Origin: Ceratothoa steindachneri
Taxonomy: Eukaryota > Arthropoda > Malacostraca > Isopoda > Cymothoidae
Length of the DNA: 64,000 nucleotides
Assembly (NCBI GenBank): GCA_963969495.1
Contig: OZ018330.1
Location: 45,376,894-45,440,893, forward strand
Direction: 5' to 3'
Shown one piece after another: positions 54,246-64,000 of the stretch (within the stretch, counting starts at the first letter, position 1; every line of letters starts with the position of its first letter). Under the pieces are notes generated by a model. The model worked only from the letters and a program-made list of their open reading frames with translations, ran no database searches and was not told the DNA's origin. A program made the position numbers and the translations under genes.

Positions 54246-54945
54246 AGAAATGGAATTATTCAACGGTTCAACGGTTTATTAAGTAACTAAATACAAAAAG
54301 TAATTACATTCATTGCAGCATAATTAAAATATCAATTACAAACATTATAGTAATAATGATAGAAAATAGTGGTGAAAATAGATTTTAGCAGGGAAGGTAA
54401 AAGCACTGAGTAGAAGTAGGAAATGATAGCTTCCCGGAGACATGTAAATCATTACCAATTTAATTTTCGAAGTTAACTACAATTCAAATACTATAGAAAG
54501 ATTAAGGATAATTTACTATACATTCTTAAGATTACTGTTATTATACACTTGTTATAGTTGATTTAATTTGTTAGTTTATTATATTTCACTTTATATTTAC
54601 TACACATTAAATTTATGGTAGCTTTTAATGCTTAGTAAGTCTGTTTGTTGAATTTCGCTAATATAATTTTACATTTAATCGATTAACACTAAAATTTGAT
54701 TTATTATCACTGTATAAATTTATCATTTTTGCTTATTTTATTTACTACAATATTTCCATTAGATTTATTTTCACTAAATTGGTTTAGTTACACTTTAATT
54801 GTTCATTACTTTACGTTAAAACTAGATTTTCTGTCACTGTCTATAATTTACTAATTATTCACTTTTGCTCTATTTGTACTTATTTTATTTACTTTACTAT
54901 TTTCACTATATTAATTTTCAATGAATTAGATTTGTTTCACTGAAT
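54246..54945. other. Very AT-rich spacer
   Basis: Long runs of TTTACTAATT-like sequence. Nothing coding or structured is recognised. Confidence 0.6.
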
Positions 54946-54949
54946 ATGA

Positions 54950-56297
54950 TTAGTTAATTTGCTCACTAATATTATTCACTTTGATGTAAACTAGGGATTT
55001 TAGGAGTAGAGCCGACACTTCTTTCCTGGAGTATGGTCCCTCGTACGTCCATTTGTACTCGCCCGCAGCTAGGCCGATGGCGAGTAGTTCCAAGTCGTCT
55101 TTGGGGGCCGGGGACAGGGGGAGCCGAAAACACGTTGACCCAGGTCTTTCCCATCGAAAAAGAGGCCTCTTTCGAGGATTTCCTTTTTCTCGGTGAGGGG
55201 GAACCCTTCGTGTTTTCAATCTTCCTCGTCCGAAGTGTATTGTTGTTTCTGCGACGTTCTCTCTGGAGTCTTCATATTCTTCTTCTTTTTCTTCTTTGCG
55301 CCTTTTTATCCTTCTTCTCCTTCCGAAGGCGTTTGTATTTTCCCTTCTTCTTCTTTTTCAGTTTCCTTTACCCCACTACTTGAAGGTGCCCGCTTTTGTT
55401 CTTCGATGAACTCGAGATTGAAAAGGTCAGCCGAGTCTGAGTTTTCAGGAAACCAAACCTTTTTGATACAATCATTCTTCTCAAGAAGAAGGTTGAGGTG
55501 GGATGAGAAGGAACTGGGGTTTGTAAGGTTTGCCAGGTGGGCAACCATGACCATGGCCATGATTTCTTGCCCTTCCTTAGGCATGACCAACCTCGTAGTG
55601 TTTGTTCGTGTCGGAGTGGTAGTTCTTGCTGCTGTATCCGCGTACGTGTTTTTTTTCCTCTCTGTTTTTTTGCGGATCGCCTCTTTCCGAATTGGGCACC
55701 TCATGGCCAGGGCCCTATGGTCACCCCCACAATTTATGCACTTTCGCACTCTTTCCAACCATGCCCGGTTTTGGCGCAGTTGGAGCATGCAGGGTCAGCG
55801 ATTGTGCAGTCTTTAGTAGCGTGTTTTTCGACTGCATAGCACTTGAAGCAGAAGTCGATTTGTATGTAATCTTCTTTTTCAATTTGTTCAGGGCTGACTT
55901 TCAGGTAAAAGCCGAGCAGCCCATCGTTTTTGGCTCGGTTTGCCATATCAATGGTACTGAAGACTACCTTCAATATGCCGTTTCCTTTTTCAAATTTGTA
56001 GACTGCTGTGATGCAGGCCCACTCTTGTTTCGCCGTGAGTTCGTTTTTGATTTATTCACAGGAATTTTCTGTGAAGATTGTGTCCAGTCTCGTTAGTATG
56101 ATGGTTCGTTGGGCCAGGATTTCTTGCGGTATACTGGCTTCAAGCCCAATCTTTTTGAGATGAGCTTGAGCCTTGTCGGAGACCAGCATCTCGACGTCCC
56201 CCATTGTGCTGCAAATGGTTGCATATCCATTGGGAGTGTCGAGGAGTCTGATCAGCACCACGTTGATATTTTTATATATCGGTTGAATCACTTCCAT
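54950..56297 (-). pseudogene. LINE C ORF1 (zinc-knuckle gag-like protein), broken
   Basis: From an ATG at 56297: MEVIQPIYKNINVVLIRLLD, MGDVEMLVSDKAQAHLKKIG, then after a shift MKVVFSTIDMANRAKNDGLL (55.97 kb) and three knuckles: CFKCYAVEKHATKDC, CSNCAKTGHGWKEC and CINCGGDHRALAMRC. A charged KKTERKKN and acidic tail follow to about 55.3 kb. The last stretch, to 54.95 kb, stays open but is unfamiliar. It matches ORF1 of LINE B and LINE D. No ORF2 follows, so the 3' part of the element is missing. The 5' leader (56.3-56.5 kb) connects directly to a histone H3 sequence. Confidence 0.83.
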
Positions 56298-56499
56298 TTT
56301 TTCAGGTTTTGATGCCCCCCCCCCTCCCTATGGTACGGAGGGGTATCCTCTTGCAGTCATGAGGGGCTGCCCCCATGTTGGGGCCCCTCTTCTTGTAACT
56401 CTTTATTGAAAGAGGATGTGTAAATAAAGTTTTTGCACGAATAAAATTAACACTTATTGCAGACCGCCTTTATCTGCATCCTCCTTTTCACTCGATTTT

Positions 56500-56598
<99 letters not shown>

Positions 56599-56629
56599 TC
56601 AGAAATGGAATTATTCACAAATTGCTACA

Positions 56630-56680
56630 TTATATATAGTCTTTCTACGTGAACATAAGTATTGCAAAAATTGGCCAATC
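56630..56680 (-). promoter_or_regulatory. Histone H3 core promoter (TATA and CCAAT)
   Basis: A TATATATA box (56631-56638) lies about 50 nt before the ATG and a palindromic ATTGGCCAAT (56670-56679) about 90 nt before it. The TTTTGTCGTC leader precedes ATGG. Spacing and elements fit a replication-dependent histone gene. The promoter would now read into the LINE C leader. Confidence 0.7.
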
Positions 56681-56759
56681 ATGGCGTGGGAAATTTTTAA
56701 GGGCAAACTAAGCGCTACAAGAAACATATAAAATTGGAAGGCTCAGATTGTCGGCCGAA

Positions 56760-57530
56760 TATTTGACTCATACGCTTTGCTGACTACCTACGGATAAAGC
56801 ATTTTTACTTGCTTAGTAACGGACTTTGAGCATCGCCACATAGAAAAGAGCCTATTCTAGAAGTCTTTTGGTGAATTTCGCTTCACCCTTCAAAAAAAGA
56901 GAATACTATTTTTCATCGAGGATTCATAATTCAATGAGGGCTTAAGCACCTCACTGCTCCTATTCATCGCCCCGCGTGCGAACCTGCTCGGATGTCTGCC
57001 ATTCATTGATTTCCTCTTAACTATGCCGGCCACTTGGTTTGAGGACGAGCCCACAGCGGAAGCATAAGTCAGAAATTATCAGGAAACTGGGGCCTAACTG
57101 CGAGTCCCGTCGGAGGAGAGATCCTCATCGCCTTGGGCGACCCGGCCAGAATCATAGAGGGAAGTAACACCCGTCTCTATGTAGTTGGATGCAGTTATGG
57201 CGCAAGTACCCGAGATGTTGTGGCAAAAATTTAGTGGCCGTTGATTCGACCGCTACTGCATCAAGTCCACCATAATTCACCCCTCCTGAGGTTCCCCTCG
57301 AGATCCATCCCATCCTTCCATCACCCATCATCTTGGCAACAAACGAACGGGGGCTCTAGTGGAAAATGGACGGGTTTTTTTCACCATTTTTTAAACTCAT
57401 ACACCAACGTACCTTCACTAACCACTACATCCTTAACTACCTCATAACTTCCTTTTTCATTTCAAACACCATAATTACACTTTGGTTTCAGAAAAGAAGA
57501 CATCACAAGGGGACTTAGTAGAAGGACGTG
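56760..57530. other. Region between H3 promoter and LINE D
   Basis: Histone genes are often divergently paired, but I find no H4, H2A or H2B start here. 57240-57530 is probably the LINE D leader, with two ACCATAATT motifs and many CACC/CATCC motifs. The rest is unassigned. Confidence 0.4.
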
Positions 57531-57537
57531 GAAGACT

Positions 57538-58277
57538 ATGGAGACCCTCACTAAGAGGGTCCCCCTCAGGACGATACAAGGAGAAAAGGCCCTGGAAAAG
57601 ATAAATCTTTGTGAAACCCTCTACCTCAAAGACAAGGTGGCACTGGTGAAACTGATTGAAGTTTCATCAGGTTTCATTGTCATCTGTGCAAATACAAAAG
57701 ATGTGGGCCGGCTCTTGTCTGAAGAATGAGCTACCACACTAAAACGCATCGGACTCGAGGCAAAGCCACCCCCACAAGTGGAAGCGAACCGCAGTGTCAT
57801 TTGCGGCAAAGTGGAGAGTTGGGTCGGTGAAAACTCGACCGAAGAACTGAAAGAGGAGATTCAGAGGAGCAACCCGTGGGTGAAAGTCCGGGATGTAATA
57901 AAATTCCGTGAACACACCCTGTGTTCAAAATAACGTTCTCCACCACCGACATGGCCAGACAAGCGACGACGGACGGGATCTTGGTTTTCAATATGAGAAT
58001 CCTAGGAGAGAACACCCAACAAGAGAAATTTAATAGCATACAAATTTGCTTTGCATGCTATAAACTCGAGGATCAGACAACGACGACGTGGCCGGACAAG
58101 AACAAACTGTGGTGCAGTGAATGCGCCACAGACGGACACCGATTCGATAAGTGCAAAAGCACTAATAACAAATGTCTCAATTGTAAAGGGGAACAAAGGA
58201 CAATGGCCCTGAACTGCCCAAAGTGCCGAGACATCATCAAAAGGAAGGGGGAAGAAAATAAGAAAGCCAAGAGGTGA
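57538..58277 (+). pseudogene. LINE D ORF1 (zinc-knuckle gag-like protein), broken
   Basis: ATG at 57538: METLTKRVPLRTIQGEKALE, VALVKLIEVSSGFIVICANT, a stop at 57727, then in the same frame TTLKRIGLEAKPPPQVEANR. After a shift come FKITFSTTDMARQATTDGIL and the knuckles CFACYKLEDQ..., CSECATDGHRFDKC and CLNCKGEQRTMALNC, ending in KRKGEENKKAKR. The first knuckle's His/Cys part is damaged (QTTTTWPDK). It aligns along its length with ORF1 of LINE C and LINE B, so all three are copies of one family. Confidence 0.83.
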
Positions 58278-58799
58278 CATACGCGTAGGCCACCAAGAAG
58301 AATGGGGAAATAAAGACTGTACCTGCACAGATGAATATCACAAGAGATCTAATGCTAAAATATTGATCTGCATTACCCACGCAAATGTGACTAATGCAGT
58401 GAAGCCTGGCTATTGCAACCAGGTACTTAATGCACTCTGAAAAAGCCAACAATCTCCCGTCAGTAATCATGCCTACAGACCCTGAATGCTCCAAGGTATT
58501 CAAGGAATCAGTCATAAGAAACATCAATTAGAAATCTGGACTGGAGGAGATCGTCGAAGCTCCCTCATCGGAGCAATCCGAATAGGACGATGAAGAAGAT
58601 GAAGAGTCTGAAAGTAAGGAGGGATCCTCCTCTTCTGATAATGACGAGGGCCCCTGCAGCCGTACACGAGCTACGAAGAGCAGGCCCAAAGCCCCAATTC
58701 CACCTCCGAAGAAAGAAAATCCTGGTCAAAGTAAAACTGCCCAGCCAACCCTCAATAAGAAATAGAAGAATAAATATAAGCATAGGTAAAAACAATTCA

Positions 58800-61420
58800 C
58801 CATGTTAGGGAACGCACTGAAGATACTGGAAATTAAGACCAACGGCTAGACGACGAAATTGATGCAGACATCATCATAATTTCGGAACACGGGATCGACA
58901 CGCGTAGTGCACAAATGAAAATCTAGAACTACGATCTGTTGATCACGAATTATTCGCAGAAGCGGTTCGACGGTGCCGCTATTGCAATTGAGAAAGGGAT
59001 TAAATACAAGCAAATAAGAAATCTAGAAGAATCATACCTCGTGATTGAGGTCGAACTCAACATTGGAAAGTTAGTCATTGCTACCGGATATCAACCGCCA
59101 AGGAGAGACGTGTCACCACTTAACACTTTCACTGGCCTATTTGGCAGAAGAGCCCCAACTATATTAATGGGGGACCCGAACACCAGATGCCGAGAATCTA
59201 GTTACAGGACCTTCAATGGTATAGGAAGAAGTCTGGACATATTGCTGGGCGAAAAGGCCCCGACTTCCCCCCTTTGTCAAAGTAGGAAGTGCCACAAAAC
59301 CAGACATCTGTCTGGCCAATCGTCAGCTGCCGTTCAATTACTATATGAAACCAGTCCAGGCACCATGTAGTGACCATATAGGGATCCTACTCACTACCAA
59401 CAGGAACCCTGTACAAGTTACAGCTGTAGTCAGAAAGAACTACAAAAGAGCAGACTGGACACGTTACGCGCGCATTCTTGGACGAGGCAATTCTCGAGGA
59501 GATTGACGAGGCACTCGACGACCTCAATAACCATCTCCTCAACGCAGAAAGGTCTTGTATCCCTAAATCCGAGTATAAGACCATCTCTACCTAGAGATAG
59601 ACCGAATACATGAAGGATTTATAACGTAAGCTGAAATTATTGTATGCATCAGTTCACTCGATGCAACGAAGTAAAGAAATCAAAGAAGAACTCAACTAGT
59701 TGATTCTCGAACAACAATGGAGACGAGGGGATGATGCGATCGATAGCCTCGATCATGTAGCAACTCTCAAAGATTTTTGGAAAAAGATCCGAAATCTCAA
59801 AGGATCGACTGGGAAGAAGAAGCAGAAGATTGAGCTACCACAGAAAGATGGAAATTCGAAACGGAAGAATGAAGAATTGAGGAGATATTCTGAAGTTATT
59901 GAGGAAAAGTTTTCAGTACAACTGGGAAGGAAAACGAAGACTATGACCTATAGTTTGAAAGCAACATTATAGCCGAGCTTAATGAACAAATACATAAGAC
60001 GCACCATCACCACCGTGTGTATAGACAGCGCGATGGAGACGCCGAGATTACCGAATAATAACTACCCGGCTCGCTCCGCTCATTCCTACAAAAAGCCCCA
60101 GGACAATCGGGGCTTACAAAATTAAACATTGTAAAGGCACCAACCAAAGTCATCGAGGGGATAAGAAGGAAATATAACGCCTGCCTGAACACGGGATACT
60201 TTCCAGATGCTTATAAAACGGCTAAGATGATTTTCTTGCCTAAGCGCGGAAAGGACCCAACGTTGAAGGAGAGCTACCGGCCAATTTCACTTCTATAATT
60301 GGGCGCGAACCTCTTCGAGACGATCCTTCCCTCATGAATTCGGGTTTAGGAGGAAGCGAATTACGGAGATGGCGATTAATGTCATCACGGAAAAGCTAGC
60401 CTAAGAAAAACGGGAAAGAAGTTACGTGGATATGGTTTGTCGGGATGTATCAAAAGCATTTGATAAGGTGTGGCAACGGGGAATACAGTACAAAATCTTA
60501 CGACTGGGCCCTAAGTGCAAACCTAGAAAGAACCCTGTGACTATGTCATGGAGAAATCGGCGTACATCAATTTAGGGTGCACGGATGGACCAAAGTTTCC
60601 GCTCACTGCGGGCTTTCCGTAGGAGGTTGCCTGTCCCCCACTCTCTACTTGATTTACACCGCTGATGTCCCAGTTCCTGTAAGTCGCACTTGCCTAACAT
60701 TCAATTCGCCGATGATTTCACCCATATAATCACTTGTCCATGGAGGAATGCACCTCACAAGCTCGCATGACAGCAGCAGAAATTGAAAACCTTAACACCT
60801 ACGAGGCCCGGTGGAAGATCCGCACCAACCAGAAAAATCTCAAAGTAGTCCCCATATGCAGGATACTACTTTACCACGTCAGGGTGGGGGATACACGTTA
60901 CCCCTACACCACAGAGTGCAATGTACTCGGAATGAAGATTCCTTCAGCCAGGTACAAGAATCACCAAGGCCACTGCTGCAATCAAAACTCTATACATGTT
61001 CAGAAATCTTCGTCAAATCAATAAGAAAACGATCTACAATGCACTTGTAAGATCGACGCTGCTATACTCCGCTTCCGCACTCTCATGTGTCTCGAAGACA
61101 CAAAAGAAGAAACTACAAGTTGTGCAGAATAAATGTATGTACCTAATTACAGGTACATACAGGTGAGAGAAAAGACGCCAGGAAGAGCTTCACCGGGAGG
61201 CGGGAATAAGTCCCATTAACGTTGTCTTAGAAGAACGGACAAGGAATATGCAGGAAATGGTTAATCGAGAATTGGACGATGATATCGTCCAAATGATTAA
61301 TCAGAACAGAAGAGGCACAAGTTGCGCCAGATATCCGAGCTCCACTGGGCATTTAGCTGGCTGAGCAGAAGTGCCGTTCTACGCATGGAAATAAGAATGT
61401 TTTTACCCAGACGAAGAAAA
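58800..61420 (+). pseudogene. LINE D ORF2 (endonuclease and RT), heavily degraded
   Basis: Endonuclease: ITNYSQKRFDGAAIAIEKGI, LVIATGYQPPRRDVSPLN, TILMGDPNTR (GDxN with Pro), ATKPDICLANRQ and CSDHIGILLTTNRN. RT: FLQKAPGQSGLTKLNIVKAP, YFPDAYKTAKMIFLPKRGKD with ESYRPISLL (60.1-60.3 kb), RDVSKAFDKVWQRGIQYKIL with catalytic Asp (60.44 kb), GGCLSPTLYLIYTADVP, and LPNIQFADDFTHIIT in another frame. C-terminus: KKTIYNALVRSTLLYSASAL and VQNKCMYLITGTYR near 61.1 kb. More than ten stops or shifts are present. Its closest relatives in the window are LINE B and the copy at 28.6-30.5 kb. Confidence 0.82.
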
Positions 61421-61929
61421 AGATTACCCAATTATGGAACCTCACCGATTTCTACAAGAATTCACCGATGAATACCCCAAAATACTGAAGAAGACATCCA
61501 AGAAAAAACTAAAGACACGATTTACACTTACTACATAATATACAAAAAACAAAGACACTAAGCACAACACTAAAGTGATTATAGTCATTTATTACCACTT
61601 CAGCAAATGCGTATATCATACCCCCTAAAATGAATTTTTTTGAAGACAAATGGCTTGAATGTCATATATATAAACTAACAAAGACAACAAAGGAACCACA
61701 AAACAAAATATATTTTAAAGCAATAGGCCTGATCATTAGGCTCTTAGCATCTCTTTGCGCCCTACCACACTTCTTTCTCTTTTTACCACTTATCTATTTT
61801 CCGCTATCTCTCCTTACACCCCCTCCTTTATCCCCTACCCATACCTACACTCTTACATCAAATTGTAATTGTCTGACTATTTGTCGCTCCGATCTAGTTG
61901 TCCGGCAAAGGAAAATGAAAGTTTGAAAA

Positions 61930-62620
61930 CGTGCTTCTTTTAACGGCGGTCAGCTCAGAGACGCCGAGAGGTCAGGAGTATGGTTTCCGGCTGAAGTTGC
62001 ACGTTAATTGCCGGTTTCTTCATTTGAATAATGACAGCTTCGGCCATTAGCAATCTTCTGCGGTTTTTGATTCTCAGGATGATGGTGTCCTTATTCAGCT
62101 TTTCATGGGTTAGGGTAGTGCCATGAGAGTGGGGGTGTTTTTTAGTCGTGCCATCTTGAAGGTGAGCTGTCAGTCGCCTTCACATGTTTGCGTAAGTTAC
62201 ACCGATGTACCTTGAATTGCGGTGTTCATAGTGACCGACTTTGCACGAATATTCTTCCTAGACGTTAGTCTCCTGGAGTTCGCTAGCTTTTCTTAATGGT
62301 GCAAATACTTTTTTTTTTGTTTTTGTAGTATATAATCAGATTTATATCAATATTAGGGTCGGTTGGGGTCAGATTACAATGAAGAATGCCTTTGAGAGCC
62401 TTTTCGTCTTCACGATAGCCGGTGTTCATATTGGCCGAGTAATAAAGGTCGATATTATTCTTCTTTGTAGGAGACCGGACGCCAGGACCAGCAACAATTT
62501 CATTTTCTCTTTTATGGTGGCGTCGATGGATTCTTGTGGGTAGCCGTTGTTAACGAGAACTCGGGAAACCCTCTTAAGTTCGAGATCAACAACAATTTCT
62601 GGGCAATTTCCCATTCATCC
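61930..62620 (-). pseudogene. Penelope-like element C-terminus (GIY-YIG endonuclease)
   Basis: Minus strand: ELKRVSRVLVNNGYPQESID (62.55 kb), MNTGYREDEKALKGILHCNL, TPTDPNIDINLIIYYKNKKK (62.35 kb), then EEYSCKVGHYEHRNSRYIGV, a stop, RRLTAHLQDGTTKKHPHSHG, and NRRRLLMAEAVIIQMKKPAI with NVQ. These are the ordered PLE landmarks: NNGYP, the nltPtdP linker, Cys-containing segment, RYIG core and the final EA-x(6-8)-P-x-IN helix. It is the most complete PLE C-terminus in the window, with only a few shifts. The RT part is not visible. Confidence 0.85.
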
Positions 62621-64000
62621 TTGTGTATGTAGTGCTATCTAAAGCAATATGCTGAATAATTCCGATCATGATAAGCGATGATATAATAAATTATGATGGT
62701 TGTATTCTTTTTCTCTCTATATCGTGGATTTTATAATCATATATTAGATAAATTATCTTATGGGATCCGAACTTTACGAGTCCAAGAGATTCCCTTTATA
62801 GCGATAATTCCCTCTTTGACCAAAGGGAGGTTGATGCCGTTTGTTTCTAAGGAGGTTGGGGGAGGGAGGAGAAGGTAGGGGTAAAATCGAGTTTTTAGAT
62901 TTTCGAATACTAAACCAAATAACATTTTTTAACGCCAAATATATTTCTGTTCTACCAGAAATTTTTAGCTTAAAAATCAATAACGCTAATGAAATGACAT
63001 TTTCCTTCCCTAGTGTTTATAAGGATCTACTTTACTTCTTGAGTAGTCATAAATAAGAAACAATAAGAGGAAATAGCCATCAGGCTTAACATACTTCTTT
63101 TTAAACTATTTTATTTGATTAGATTTATTCAATGATTTTTTAAAATTTTCATTTAAACGATCTCTATTTTCATTCAGTTCAAGCTAATTTTGAGGTTTCT
63201 CCTGCATAACTTTTCTTTCCATGTTGGACTAGTAATTGGTTGAAAGCCGAGGATATTCTTCCGCCTAAATTCGGGATTCAGCGTCTTTTGTGCAGGCTTT
63301 AAGTATACTTTAATGCCATGTATTTTATATCTAGAATAGTCATTTTAATGTGGCTTAATTCAGTATAAAACCTTTGTGATGTAGCTCAGAAACCTTCGGT
63401 GTTTGTTTCCAGGTAATTCTTAACTATCATTATTTTAGCTTTATAATCGTAATCATGATAAGTTGCTGGTTAGTTTTCGGTCCTGCTACCTCAATGTCGT
63501 ACAGCCATTTTAAATAGTTGCTTGATCCATTAACCCCCACCCCCCTTCACTCCCCTTTTTATGTCCCTTACTCCCAACAGTGTATTGGCAAGTCAAATAA
63601 TCAATCGTTAGCAGACTTGAAATAAAAGTAAATTTTATTCGTTACCCAAATCTAACAAATTTTTTGTGTTATATTGATTCTAAACTAAGAGAATATCACG
63701 TCATTTGTATGCAAGCATTTCTTTATAAATATCTCCCCCCCCCCCAAGAAAAATGCATTCTTATTTCATTTTAGGTTTTATCATCCATGTTTCCCCAGTT
63801 ATAATTTCTCTATAATTTGGGGTTTTAATGCAGAACACTTGTACCTGAATACTGCTCCTCACTGGAATTTAGATTAAATTGGTGACCTAAAACTCCTTGA
63901 GTAGTTGCAGAGACGTTGGAGCAGATTAAGGTAAATATGTAGATTAGCGGCCCGGCCGGAAAAAAATTTGTGTGTAAATATTATCGTTCACTCGTGTCAG
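62621..64000. other. Spacer without recognised genes
   Basis: AT-rich, with a C tract near 63736-63745. The frames here are short and match nothing I recognise. Confidence 0.5.

Overview
This is eukaryotic, metazoan-type DNA with no complete host gene. It is a dense, multi-layered graveyard of transposable elements separated by AT-rich spacer and long (AT)n microsatellites. The mix of elements is typical of large, repeat-rich arthropod genomes: CR1-like LINEs whose ORF1 has a PHD-like finger and an SGNH-esterase remnant, I/Nimb-like LINEs with an RNase H domain, several Penelope-like elements (PLEs), and Merlin, mariner, Tc1 and hAT DNA transposons. A decapod or other malacostracan crustacean is my best guess. 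It rests on general family resemblance only, and nothing here proves the species.

Layout. 0-1 kb: 5' piece of an I/Nimb-like LINE (minus). 1.1-7.5 kb: a jockey/CR1-like LINE (plus) split by a nested CR1-like LINE (about 3.39-7.19 kb). 7.5-11 kb: spacer with a tRNA-like SINE candidate. 11.1-13.7 kb: a Merlin transposase cut by a 5'-truncated CR1-like LINE (minus). 14.1-14.9 kb: interleaved inverted repeats. 15.2-15.8 kb: LINE shreds. 17.4-21.3 kb: a diverged long direct repeat. 23.2-24 kb: a nearly perfect tandem duplication. 25.1-26.9 kb: a hAT transposase pseudogene and a clean 265-bp hAT MITE. 27-28.1 kb: PLE pieces on both sides of a 237-bp (AT)n tract. 28.6-30.5 kb: a degenerate LINE (minus) carrying a GATAAC-rich insertion. 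30.7-32.1 kb: a deleted mariner next to a Tc1 remnant. 32.7-43.7 kb: one minus-strand LINE split by a full-length 6.87-kb I/Nimb-like LINE (34.27-41.13 kb) with perfect 13-bp target-site duplications. 44-48.7 kb: PLE remnants. 48.8-53.1 kb: another I/Nimb-like LINE (plus). 54-56.5 kb: a PLE terminus and the ORF1 of a LINE (minus). 56.5-56.7 kb: the promoter and first 25 codons of a histone H3 gene, joined to the 5' end of that LINE. 57.5-61.5 kb: a related LINE on the opposite strand. 61.9-62.6 kb: a PLE C-terminus.

Nothing here forms a working pathway. Most coding stretches are decayed retrotransposon ORFs. ORF1 proteins are nucleic-acid-binding gag-like proteins, and ORF2 proteins carry endonuclease and reverse transcriptase. 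The nesting gives a relative chronology, with the full-length 6.87-kb element among the youngest insertions. The points most worth following are the histone H3/LINE junction, the recurring junction between PLE termini (with a hammerhead-ribozyme-like core) and (AT)n tracts, the interleaved inverted repeats at 14 kb, and the exon-like 108-nt segment at 29.8 kb.
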